DNA from: a virus
Virus record (IMG/VR): IMGVR_UViG_3300021559_000198
Coordinates: 1-37,840 of that record
Direction: 5' to 3' (one strand)
DNA: 37,840 nt
Shown here one piece after another: positions 6,272 to 13,222 of this stretch. The stretch's first letter is position 1; every line of letters begins with the position of its first letter. A program made the position numbers and the translations under genes. Under the pieces are notes generated by a model. That model ran no database searches. It was not told where the DNA came from and was given only the letters and a program-made list of their open reading frames with translations.

Positions 6272-6876
6272 TTTCGGTGCGCTTCCGCAATCGGCCGCTC
6301 TTCCGCGAGCATCATCCGAGCCTGCGGGATCAGATTCGGGGGAATGTATCCCGCGTCGATGAGGAAGGTCAGAACGTCTTCCAACACGATCGCGACGTCG
6401 GCTCCGGGTTGACCCGCGAGCGCATTGCCAACATCGACTTCTATCTGAACGCGCGTCTTGCCAGCGGCGAGGTCATCGAGCACCACTTGCTCGATCTTGG
6501 AAAACATCGCTCCCTGAGCTGGGGTGCAAGCCACAACGGCCATACCGATCCCGAGGGCGACTAGCGGAGCGGATGCCCAAAGCGCCAAGCCGACCTTTCC
6601 TCGCATCGCAGCCGGGGGCGGGGGTTTCGGAGTTGAGGTTCCGCCAGAGGCGTTGGGCCCTACCGGAGGCGGAGGCGGGGGATTGGTGATGTCCCCCCAG
6701 AGCTGCACCAAGTCCTCGATGGCGTTCGCGATGTGGCCCGACGGGATCGAGATGATCGCCGAGATGAACCGCGCCACGTTGGGGGCGAAGGGGCCGAGGA
6801 GGAACTTGTTGACGATGGAGACCACCGCAATGAGGGCGGTCCAACCGGTGATGATTTGCGTCGGATCGAGCTTCAT
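6268..6876 (-). CDS. Two-TM protein with proline-rich linker, 202 aa
   Basis: TM1 about 10-30 (TALIAVVSIVNKFLLGPF) and TM2 about 95-117 (VGLALWASAPLVALGIGMAV) flank a proline/glycine-rich loop at residues 65-90. The C-terminal third is a soluble helical domain with a repeated VxxxLEDVLTFLIDAGYIP pattern. Layout and neighbours suggest a virion-membrane or lysis-cassette protein. No family recognised. Confidence 0.8.
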   Translation of the reverse strand: MKLDPTQIITGWTALIAVVSIVNKFLLGPFAPNVARFISAIISIPSGHIANAIEDLVQLWGDITNPPPPPPVGPNASGGTSTPKPPPPAAMRGKVGLALWASAPLVALGIGMAVVACTPAQGAMFSKIEQVVLDDLAAGKTRVQIEVDVGNALAGQPGADVAIVLEDVLTFLIDAGYIPPNLIPQARMMLAEERPIAEAHRK

Positions 6877-6885
6877 GATGTCCCT

Positions 6886-7290
6886 TCATTTCCAGCCGAA
6901 AGCTTCGGCCCACGTTTCAATCGCCCACGGAAGGCTCCAGGGGGCGGCATTCAAGACCCGCCGCTCGTTGCCGACGAGAAACTCCCAAGCTCCCTTCGCG
7001 AGGTCGCGGGTTGCCTCATCGAGGGTCTCCAACGAGAGCATGGCCTGAAGGCGCTGGAATTGATCCGCACGAGCGGCTTCGATTCCGCGGAGGCCTCCGT
7101 AGCGCCGTAGTCGTCGGGTCATGAGGAGACCATCGCCGCCAGAGTCGAGCCAACCGCGTGGCCTCTTCGACTTCGGAGACTTAGGCGGGAAAGGCTTCGC
7201 GAAGCGACCCGCGGGGCCTTGCTTGGCTGAATCCCAGATCAACCGGGGGGCGAGAAGCTCCTTCATCTTGCGTCGGCCGGGGCTTTTCAT
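6886..7290 (-). CDS. Hypothetical basic protein, 134 aa
   Basis: ATG 7290 overlaps the GroES-like stop (ATGA). The first half is basic and proline-rich (FPPKSPKSKRPRGW), the second half helical (ARADQFQRLQAMLSLETLDE) and tryptophan-rich at the end (PWSLPWAIETWAEAFGW). No TM and no signal. No recognised family; it could be a DNA- or scaffold-binding protein by composition only. Confidence 0.7.
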   Translation of the reverse strand: MKSPGRRKMKELLAPRLIWDSAKQGPAGRFAKPFPPKSPKSKRPRGWLDSGGDGLLMTRRLRRYGGLRGIEAARADQFQRLQAMLSLETLDEATRDLAKGAWEFLVGNERRVLNAAPWSLPWAIETWAEAFGWK

Positions 7291-7598
7291 TCCGGCTCCA
7301 ACACCGCAAGGATTGAGTCATCGTACATGCTTAGGTATTTCACCCCGTTGAGCTCCACCTGCGGGAAGGGGTCTCGCGCGTTGAAGACCACGCGATCGCC
7401 CGGTTTGCAGTCGGGCATCGGCCACAAGGTGCCATCCTTCCGGAGCATCCCAGGCCCCATCGAGGCGACAATGCCGGTGCCAGTTGGCTTCTTCGCGTTA
7501 TCCGGGATCCAGATCCCTCCTTTAGAGCGATCCTCCGCTTGATCTGGCTTCACCAAGATCCGGGCCCCTAGCAGCTGAATCCTCTCGACGTCGGTCAT
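7287..7598 (-). CDS. GroES-like co-chaperonin
   Basis: The sequence has the Cpn10 pattern over its whole 103 residues. It opens with LGARILVKPDQAE, followed by SKGGIWIPDNAKK (the mobile loop region), TGTGIVASMGPG, KPGDRVVFN and a C-terminal YDDSILAVLE strand. GroES caps the GroEL ring to enclose folding substrates. Phages such as T4 (gp31) carry a substitute so that GroEL can fold their capsid protein. It lies inside the structural operon, coupled to both neighbours, so folding of a virion protein is the natural inference. Length is near the bacterial norm of about 95-100. Confidence 0.88.
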   Translation of the reverse strand: MTDVERIQLLGARILVKPDQAEDRSKGGIWIPDNAKKPTGTGIVASMGPGMLRKDGTLWPMPDCKPGDRVVFNARDPFPQVELNGVKYLSMYDDSILAVLEPE

Positions 7599-7792
7599 CG
7601 GCCGCCCTCCAAGTAGATTTCAACCGGAGCATCGCCCGGAACCTCAGTGGCGCTCCCGTAGAGACCGGGGGGCCTCATAGACTTGAGCGTTGCTTCGAGG
7701 GCCCCCAAGCGTCGCGCCAAGGCGCTGGAATACTTCATCTCGAGCTCGAGGCATTTCGCCATCGTGTCGAGGCGTTCTTCAAGCGTTGCCAT
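7595..7792 (-). CDS. Short coiled-coil protein, 65 aa
   Basis: Residues 2-40 form a heptad-like amphipathic helix (TLEERLDTMAKCLELEMKYS, then ARRLGALEATLKSM), followed by a Pro/Gly-rich tail. It is coupled to the GroES gene (ATGA) and overlaps the KGG gene by 14 bases. Could be an oligomerising or scaffold peptide. No family. Confidence 0.75.
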   Translation of the reverse strand: MATLEERLDTMAKCLELEMKYSSALARRLGALEATLKSMRPPGLYGSATEVPGDAPVEIYLEGGR

Positions 7793-7996
7793 TCTTTCCC
7801 TTTTGCAGGCCGCCGCGACGGCCTATTTCGGCCATGTGCTCTCGCGAGTGGGTCTTGCCGCCCTTCTTGCCAGCGGCCTTGGCCTCTTCGCTCGTGAAGC
7901 GTCGGCCCCGACCACTCGCCTGGGCCGCTTTCCCGCCCTGGCTTGCGATTTCCCGTTGCCGCTCGGGATCCATGCCCGCAAAGCCTCGCTTGCTCA
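7779..7996 (-). CDS. KGG-repeat protein, copy 1, 72 aa
   Basis: Contains three related blocks, IASQGGKAAQ, AAGKKGGKTHS and IGRRGGLQKGK, plus the opening FAGMDPERQREIA. This is the repeat pattern of the 'stress-induced KGG' family (short proteins like E. coli YciG; biochemical role unclear). A second copy is at 36603-36857. ATG 7996 is preferred because longer starts add non-conserved residues and the family normally begins with a short M-x-K-R-GFA-type opening. It is the first gene after a small gap at 7997-8054. Confidence 0.8.
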
Positions 7997-8054
7997 TTGG
8001 AGAGCAAGCTAACGCATCAGGGAGCGAAGTCAACAGCCGCGATCGGCCACCGAC

Positions 8055-8639
8055 TCAGACCACAACGACTTGGCGCATGAGTTTACCGCCACCGGTCCCG
8101 ACCGTTAGAGTCCCGTCGCCTGTAGCGGCCGCTTTGACCGTTAGCACGCGAGATCCAGCCGCGGGCCCCACCTCAGTGGCAAACGCCGCGGAGACCCCGG
8201 TGGAACCACCCGCATACCCTTGCTCAATCGGGCCGCCGATCACCGAAACACCGTCGATCTGAATGTCGAGCTCCAACGCACCGCCCGACACGCTCCCAGC
8301 AACAGCGGCGGAGACGTAGCCGGTGAGAATGACGCTTTGTCCAGCTACGATCGTTATCGTCGCAGTGGCGACAGTCGCGAGGGCTCCGGTCAAAACGACG
8401 GGGGCGCCGTTGGTGGACGATCCCGTCGAGACCAGGTTTGCGGGGCCGGTGGGGCCCGTTGCGCCGGTTCCCCCGGCTCCCGTTGCTCCAGTGGGGCCCG
8501 TCGCGCCAGAACCCGCGGGGCCAGTCGGACCAGTCGCACCAGAAGGGCCGCCTGGCCCAGTCGCTCCGGCGCCGCCCGGGGGGGTTCCGACGGATGTTGC
8601 GATTGTGCCGACGTAGGTGCTGTAGGGGATGGGGGGCAT
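8055..8639 (-). CDS. Collagen-like spike/fibre protein, 194 aa
   Basis: Residues about 20-67 are Gly-x-y triplets, mostly GATGPTGPx, forming a short collagen-like triple helix. Before it is a short N-terminal strand. After it comes a Ser/Thr/Val-rich beta domain ending in KLMRQVVVV. Collagen-like stalks with a C-terminal beta domain occur in phage receptor-binding and spike proteins, including P5 of the membrane phage PRD1. A trimeric spike or fibre is the best reading. The neighbouring gene has a similar C-terminal beta domain. Confidence 0.8.
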   Translation of the reverse strand: MPPIPYSTYVGTIATSVGTPPGGAGATGPGGPSGATGPTGPAGSGATGPTGATGAGGTGATGPTGPANLVSTGSSTNGAPVVLTGALATVATATITIVAGQSVILTGYVSAAVAGSVSGGALELDIQIDGVSVIGGPIEQGYAGGSTGVSAAFATEVGPAAGSRVLTVKAAATGDGTLTVGTGGGKLMRQVVVV

Positions 8640-8656
8640 GGTTTTTCCGTCGGGTT

Positions 8657-9115
8657 CTACAGATCTACGACTACAATCGTCGCGTCGCCGGTGAGAATTT
8701 GCGCGGTGTGGCCGCCGCCGATTGACGCTCTGACCCCGTAGGTATGCGAGGCGCCGGGGGCTGGGCTGTCGATGAAGGTCGCGACACCGAATGCTTTGAC
8801 ACTTCCGGTGGCGGTGACAGCCCCTACCTCAGTGGTGCCTCCGATGGGGGTGGTTCCGTCGCGGAAGATCTGAACGGTTACCGCATCCCCATCGGCGAGG
8901 GTTCCGGGGGCGACGCTGATCGTTCCGACAACCAACACCTTCCCGGTTCCAGAAATAAACGCACTCGAGTCCCATTCCACCGTCGCTCCAGGCCCGATGG
9001 GGGCGGCGTTGGTCTGGCTCAAGTTGTTACCGGAGGGGCTTCCCGATGCGCCGCGCCCGAGGGCGCCGAGGATCGAGGTGTAGGCCTTGTTGGCCAGAGC
9101 GGTAACGGATTTCAT
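8657..9115 (-). CDS. Beta-rich spike-associated protein, 152 aa
   Basis: ATG 9115 is chosen; the longer frame overlaps the upstream gene. A short helix (SVTALANKAYTSILGALG) is followed by a Gly/Ser linker and a Val/Thr-rich beta domain with GKVLVVGTISV, DAVTVQIFRDG, FIDSPAPGASHTYGV and the end GDATIVVVDL. The ending resembles that of the collagen-like protein next to it, suggesting related or co-assembling head domains. Likely a virion surface protein. Confidence 0.7.
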   Translation of the reverse strand: MKSVTALANKAYTSILGALGRGASGSPSGNNLSQTNAAPIGPGATVEWDSSAFISGTGKVLVVGTISVAPGTLADGDAVTVQIFRDGTTPIGGTTEVGAVTATGSVKAFGVATFIDSPAPGASHTYGVRASIGGGHTAQILTGDATIVVVDL

Positions 9116-9119
9116 GGGA

Positions 9120-9614
9120 TCATCCTCGGCGGCGGTTTTTCTTCCAGTAAAGGTAGCCGAAAACACCGGCGGTCGCGACTCCGGCTCCGATGAGAGCAAA
9201 CGGAATCAGGTTCGACGGTGGTGGGTTTGTCGGAACAGTCGGAGTTGGCGTCGGGGGTGTTGGGGCCGGTGCCGGTGGCACAACGGGAGGAACGACAACA
9301 ACCGGAGGAACAACCGGCGGAGTCGGCGTAGCACCGTGGGGGGTAAAGCAATCCGGAGGCGCGGTCCCTTGCCCGAGGGTGCTCATCACAAATTGCAACG
9401 CCCCACGGGTCAGCGGCCCGTACTTCCCATCCTCAACGAGCGGGTTGTTCGAGTTGGCCAGGTTCCATTGCTGTTGGAAGGCCAAGCACTCCGGAAAAGG
9501 CTGTTGGGTACATGGGTGCGTAGAAAGCCATCCGATCAGATCGGCGGCGGTCTGCGCGAGGGGCGTCGGCGGGAGATCCGGTTGCCCGAAAGCCAGTCGA
9601 GGCATCCAACTCAT
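9120..9614 (-). CDS. Tail-anchored peptidoglycan-binding-like protein A, 164 aa
   Basis: Three parts in order: an N-terminal domain ending in a peptidoglycan-binding-like module (about 44-80, with FQQQWN and DGKYGPLTRGAL); a Pro/Val/Thr stalk (about 96-133); and a C-terminal TM (about 137-156) followed by KKNRRRG. This gives a protein whose head projects from a membrane on a stiff stalk. Its neighbour at 9611-10165 has the same plan, consistent with duplication. In a virion it would suit attachment to, or orientation toward, the host cell wall. Confidence 0.8.
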   Translation of the reverse strand: MSWMPRLAFGQPDLPPTPLAQTAADLIGWLSTHPCTQQPFPECLAFQQQWNLANSNNPLVEDGKYGPLTRGALQFVMSTLGQGTAPPDCFTPHGATPTPPVVPPVVVVPPVVPPAPAPTPPTPTPTVPTNPPPSNLIPFALIGAGVATAGVFGYLYWKKNRRRG

Positions 9615-10165
9615 CGATGATGCTTCTTTCGGCGGTAGGCCCAGTAGATCAAACCAGCCCCAAGAACAGCAGCACCGCCGATGATGACGGGGGTTGGAAT
9701 CCCGGTAGCTCCGGCGGGGGTAATCGAAGAAGATGGTGTCGACCCACCTGGAACCGGTGCGGGGGGCGCGTCAGGCTCCGGCGTCGAAGGCACCACGTCG
9801 CTGAAAACATTCTGGGGTGCCAGCTGCGAAGGCCCGATGACGTTGTTGAGCGCGACTTGAGTGTTGGGGCCGTATTGCTGATCAACGGTGAGGCTTCCCG
9901 GTAGCCCGGAGGTGTTATAGGCGGCCTGGAAAGCACCCACCTGCGGAACTGAATCCCGACTCGGAGCATTGGTGGCGAAGAAGGCCATCAAGTCCGCGGC
10001 GGCTTGCTGAGCCGCGGGAAGGTCGCCAAAGCCAGATCCCCCAGCAAGGCCTTGGCTATAGGCGACCCCGTCAGCGGCAACCCACCAAGTTTTTTCAACG
10101 AGCATCGGAGTTGATCCGAGGCCGGCGGGGCCACTTCCGAGAGGTGCTTCGATCCAGGTTTTCAT
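9611..10165 (-). CDS. Tail-anchored peptidoglycan-binding-like protein B, 184 aa
   Basis: Same design as protein A next door: a head with a peptidoglycan-binding-like module (about 74-110; VGAFQAAYN and QQYGPNTQVALNNVI), a Pro/Ser stalk (about 126-157), a TM (about 159-176, IIGGAAVLGAGLIYWAY) and a basic tail RRKKHHR. It is coupled to protein A by ATGA and starts immediately after the upstream stop. The two are probably paralogues forming a homo- or heteromeric membrane-anchored spike. Confidence 0.8.
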   Translation of the reverse strand: MKTWIEAPLGSGPAGLGSTPMLVEKTWWVAADGVAYSQGLAGGSGFGDLPAAQQAAADLMAFFATNAPSRDSVPQVGAFQAAYNTSGLPGSLTVDQQYGPNTQVALNNVIGPSQLAPQNVFSDVVPSTPEPDAPPAPVPGGSTPSSSITPAGATGIPTPVIIGGAAVLGAGLIYWAYRRKKHHR

Positions 10166-10972
10166 TTACATCTCCACCACGAGGGAAACACCAACCCGCC
10201 AATATCGAGGGCGCCCGCCTTCGTCGCTGCCGAAACTTCCGATGAAATTCTCCTCGAGAGGAAGGCCAATCGCGGGGGTCAACGCGGGGTAAGCTCCGGA
10301 GCTTTGCTTCACGCTGATGAAGAACGCGATGGTGTCGGGGCCTTCAACGGTGATGTCGAGGGCCTTCCAAGCACCATGGGTTCTCTGTTGGGTCCGGAGG
10401 TCAAAGAAAGTAGAGTGGTTGCCTTGGCTAAGGGGGGTTCCCCACGGGCGGCCCAACATCGGGGGTTGGTAGGAGGTCAGCTGGGTATAGATCCGATTCC
10501 CGGGGGCTATCGTGTATTTATTATACAAAAGACAAGGGCCGTCGGCCCAAAGCCGCTTGAAGGAGTTCAGATCCAATGGGGTTGGATCGGTCATCGGGTA
10601 GCCGCTGTTATTCGGCGGCCCGAGCCGATGCATGTGCCAAGAGATGTTGCCGTCGGGCAACCGGAAGTTAGGGGAGATGATCTCTTGCTCAACGAATCGC
10701 GTCGGGGAGATTGCAACCCCAAGAGAGGCGAATTGCCGGTAGCCAACGATGCGAGCAACCCCGCCTTCGCCAAGAGAAAACGAGGCCCCCAGGAAGAGAT
10801 ACCTGGAGGCCTTATCCGGAGTGGCTAAGGTTGGAACCCTCAAGCCAAAGGAGGAGGCCCCACCGAAGGGGTCTCCACCCTGAGCTTGTAAGAACTCATC
10901 GAGGCCGGTGGTCTCAAACTCCGAGACGCGCCGGCTCCCTCTGAGAAGTTCGGGGTTGAGGGGCTGGACCAT
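10166..10972 (-). CDS. Candidate capsid-associated structural protein, 268 aa
   Basis: A soluble, beta-predicted protein without signal or TM, in a three-gene block with the 250- and 451-residue proteins. It is rich in Pro, Gly and aromatics, with segments such as YLFLGASFSLGEGGVARIVG and ITVEGPDTIAFFISVK and the end WRVGVSLVVEM. Size and composition suit a minor capsid protein, penton or second single-jelly-roll capsid protein, but no family match was recognised. A hairpin (10974-10990) lies between it and the upstream gene. Confidence 0.75.
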   Translation of the reverse strand: MVQPLNPELLRGSRRVSEFETTGLDEFLQAQGGDPFGGASSFGLRVPTLATPDKASRYLFLGASFSLGEGGVARIVGYRQFASLGVAISPTRFVEQEIISPNFRLPDGNISWHMHRLGPPNNSGYPMTDPTPLDLNSFKRLWADGPCLLYNKYTIAPGNRIYTQLTSYQPPMLGRPWGTPLSQGNHSTFFDLRTQQRTHGAWKALDITVEGPDTIAFFISVKQSSGAYPALTPAIGLPLEENFIGSFGSDEGGRPRYWRVGVSLVVEM

Positions 10973-10973
10973 C

Positions 10974-10990
10974 TCACTGGATCACAGTGA
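10974..10990. other. Intercistronic hairpin between two capsid-region genes
   Basis: TCACTG (10974-10979) pairs with CAGTGA (10985-10990) around GATCA; the stop codon of the 250-residue gene lies in the structure. It could tune the ratio of the downstream 268-residue protein by slowing ribosomes or protecting the mRNA 3' end. Confidence 0.3.
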
Positions 10991-11734
10991 AAGGACCATC
11001 TTTATATACGAGTCTGACATCTCGATCCCGAAGTCATTCTGCAACGAGTCGATTGCTTCTCGCGTCGTCATTGTAACAAAAGATTGGGTCACTGGAACCC
11101 ATCCGCGGTAGGTGCAAACGACTTCGATCGGCGCGTAGGGGAGAAGGATCTTCGCGTTGAAGTCCATCCACAACTGCTGTTGGTAGGTGAGCACCCAACC
11201 GCCAGGCCAATGGGAGCTCCCGGTGACCATGTCGGCCAAAGTCGAGAGCGGCGTGTATTTGTTGGCGACGTCGTAGCGAGGCGCGCCTTGGATGCTCAGC
11301 TTGGCTTCGATTCCCGACTGGAAGCCGAAGAAGAAGTCGCTGAACGCTTGGAATTGGTTTTGGTTGGCGGTCAGGGATTCGTTCTGAACCCGGACCACTA
11401 GCGCATCGATGAGGGTGTCCTGAACGATCTTGACGTCGGAGCCGACCCCGGTAATGACGGAGGTCGCCGTATCGGGGAAGATGGCTCGAACGTTGATGAT
11501 GTAAGGCGCGAGGGGAACCCCCTTTGCCTTGGCGAGGGCGAGCCTCGGAGAGCCCGCCGCCAGCATCGCGTAGACGCCAGCAGCGAGGGGGCCCAAGACG
11601 TTGTCGGTGCAATCGCAGCTCCCCATACCGAAGGCCTTCACCTTCGGCTTTGAGGGGGCTCCGAGGCCGGCTGTTTTCGAGAGCAGCTTTTCGAGTTGCT
11701 CGTTGGAGATCCAGGCTCCTGCTTGCTGAGTCAT
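10982..11734 (-). CDS. Candidate capsid-associated structural protein, 250 aa
   Basis: Starts at ATG 11734 behind the strongest ribosome-binding site seen (AAAGGAGGT, 11743-11751), as expected for an abundant product. It opens with a helix (NEQLEKLLSKTAGLG), has a short Cys motif (GSCDC) and then a mixed domain with YIINVRAIFPDTATS and IEVVCTYRGWVP. No TM or signal. Between the candidate capsid gene and the 268-residue gene, it is likely a major or second capsid component; no family recognised. Confidence 0.78.
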   Translation of the reverse strand: MTQQAGAWISNEQLEKLLSKTAGLGAPSKPKVKAFGMGSCDCTDNVLGPLAAGVYAMLAAGSPRLALAKAKGVPLAPYIINVRAIFPDTATSVITGVGSDVKIVQDTLIDALVVRVQNESLTANQNQFQAFSDFFFGFQSGIEAKLSIQGAPRYDVANKYTPLSTLADMVTGSSHWPGGWVLTYQQQLWMDFNAKILLPYAPIEVVCTYRGWVPVTQSFVTMTTREAIDSLQNDFGIEMSDSYIKMVLSL

Positions 11735-11742
11735 CGAGGGTT

Positions 11743-11751
11743 ACCTCCTTT
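11743..11751 (-). promoter_or_regulatory. Perfect Shine-Dalgarno before the 250-aa structural gene
   Basis: On the minus strand AAAGGAGGT lies 8 bases before ATG 11734, a near-complete match to anti-Shine-Dalgarno. Most genes here rely on overlap coupling instead, so this site marks a gene meant for strong independent initiation. A short GGGGCTACCCC stem sits just upstream, after the 451-residue gene's stop. Confidence 0.7.
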
Positions 11752-11767
11752 CAGGGGGTAGCCCCGA

Positions 11768-13123
11768 TCACTGAGCAGCGAACCGCATCCCGACGCACTC
11801 GAACACGGCCGCGCGGATGTCGGCGCTCGCACTGAGCTGGTTGTACCAATCTTGCGAAACTTCGAAGCCGCGGATCGGAAGCGTCAGCTTCAAATCGCCG
11901 CTTTGATAGACGACGCGCTCGGCGTCGACTTGCTGCGCGACGTCGGTTCCGTCGAGGGTGCGCTCCAGCATGACAGGAGAGGCGCCACCCGCAGTCGGAG
12001 ACGCGATCCAGTTGGCGTCCGACGTGAAGATCGGGGGGATGCTCCCGCCGAAGCCCTGCGTGATGCTGAGGAACTGGCGCATCTGGTCGCCTTCCACGGA
12101 GTCGCACTCCTGGAGGAAGATCCCGATCGGAACGCCGCGGGGGATCACGTACGGAACGCAGAGCTTTCGCATCTCTTTGTTGCCGTTGAGCATCGACCGG
12201 AGATCCATGCCGCCGTAGGTGGCGCCAACGATCTCGAAGTCACGCGTCGGAGTGAACCGACCAACGTTGACGCCGGCAGTCGCCGCAGACCCGAGCCGGA
12301 GGAAGTCGACGCGGCTGAAGTTGAGCGCCGTGCCGAGCTCATCGTAGCGCTGGTTCATGTTGCGCTCGAAGGTGACAGTGTCGACTTCCGACGAAGAAGC
12401 CGAGCCTTCCTGAGCCGACGGGGGCATGTACGCCGTGTGCCGGAGCTGATCGTCGCAGATGTTGGTGTGCTGGCCGATCTTCCACCGGTAGTTGTAGGCG
12501 CGGCTCATGTGCCAGCAGACGTAGTTCGCCCACCAGCCGTGACGCCACACCGCAGGGAGAACGACGCCCGTCGGGGTTGCCCCGGCGAAGGTCGGGCCGA
12601 GGGCTCCATTGAAGCGGTCGTTCTGGGTGAAAACATCCGGGGAGGGCGGCTTTGCAACGGCCGCCGACGGATGCGTGTACGCATTGCCGCGCGCGGTGAA
12701 GCAGAGGGGCTCCGGCTCCATGATGAAGCCGACGTAGCAGGCGACGAAGTTCGTCTGGGTCTGCCCGGTCTGCGCCATCGTGGTCTCGACGAAGTCGATA
12801 CCGAAGGGCGACTTGCCGGCGCCGAAGAGGTCGATCTCCGCGCCGAAGTTACTCCGGACGGATTCGTCGACCTGGGGGCCGGTCATCGTCCAACGGACCT
12901 CTTCGATGACGTCCATGTTCCAGTAGGGGGTGTTGGAGCTCTCCTGCATCAGGTCGATGATGCTTCCGAACCCAGACTTGAGGGTCGCGGCATCCTTGAC
13001 CTTGCTGAGGTCGAGGGCTCGACCCTGGCCGACCTGGTAGCGGTCGCTAGGCCGATCCTTCTTGAGCACCTGAGCCGCCCGCGGGGCGACGTTGCGAGAC
13101 TGTACGAGACCTCTGTAATCCAT
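11768..13123 (-). CDS. Candidate major capsid protein, 451 aa
   Basis: The best capsid candidate by position and size: a soluble 451-residue protein with no TM or signal, its own leader (13124-13222) containing a hairpin, and a GGAGAA ribosome-binding site. It sits beside the 250- and 268-residue structural genes and the DNA-condensing membrane protein. Composition is rich in Gly, Asn, Phe and Thr with alternating strand-like segments (FVACYVGFIMEPEPLCF, VPYVIPRGVPIGIFL, LKLTLPIRGFEVSQDW), compatible with a beta-sandwich protein. I could not match it to HK97-fold, PRD1-type or P23-77-type capsid proteins by eye. A pore, portal or tail-tube role is less likely but not excluded. Confidence 0.6.
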   Translation of the reverse strand: MDYRGLVQSRNVAPRAAQVLKKDRPSDRYQVGQGRALDLSKVKDAATLKSGFGSIIDLMQESSNTPYWNMDVIEEVRWTMTGPQVDESVRSNFGAEIDLFGAGKSPFGIDFVETTMAQTGQTQTNFVACYVGFIMEPEPLCFTARGNAYTHPSAAVAKPPSPDVFTQNDRFNGALGPTFAGATPTGVVLPAVWRHGWWANYVCWHMSRAYNYRWKIGQHTNICDDQLRHTAYMPPSAQEGSASSSEVDTVTFERNMNQRYDELGTALNFSRVDFLRLGSAATAGVNVGRFTPTRDFEIVGATYGGMDLRSMLNGNKEMRKLCVPYVIPRGVPIGIFLQECDSVEGDQMRQFLSITQGFGGSIPPIFTSDANWIASPTAGGASPVMLERTLDGTDVAQQVDAERVVYQSGDLKLTLPIRGFEVSQDWYNQLSASADIRAAVFECVGMRFAAQ

Positions 13124-13143
13124 GATGCGATTCTCCGTGGTTA

Positions 13144-13166
13144 GGTGGCCCTCTTAGGCGCCCACC
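13144..13166. promoter_or_regulatory. Hairpin leader of the candidate capsid gene
   Basis: GGTGG (13144-13148) pairs with CCACC (13162-13166), with inner partial pairing, inside the 99-base leader 13124-13222. This is one of few real gaps in the operon, so a separate promoter or processing site for the capsid mRNA may lie here; no convincing -10/-35 pair was found. Confidence 0.3.
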
Positions 13167-13222
13167 AGTTTTGAACCGCACTCAGCTTTCGTTTCCCCGG
13201 AAGCTGGAATCTTGCTCAAGAT

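Noticed and set aside
8480-8640. Short tandem-like DNA repeats resembling a CRISPR or satellite
   Set aside because: They are codons of Gly-x-y collagen-like triplets with no spacers and no palindromic repeat unit.
11852-13144. 430-aa plus-strand frame opposite the candidate capsid gene
   Set aside because: It is Arg/Asp/Val-rich antisense sequence. The minus-strand frame has a proper ribosome-binding site, protein-like composition and consistent neighbours.
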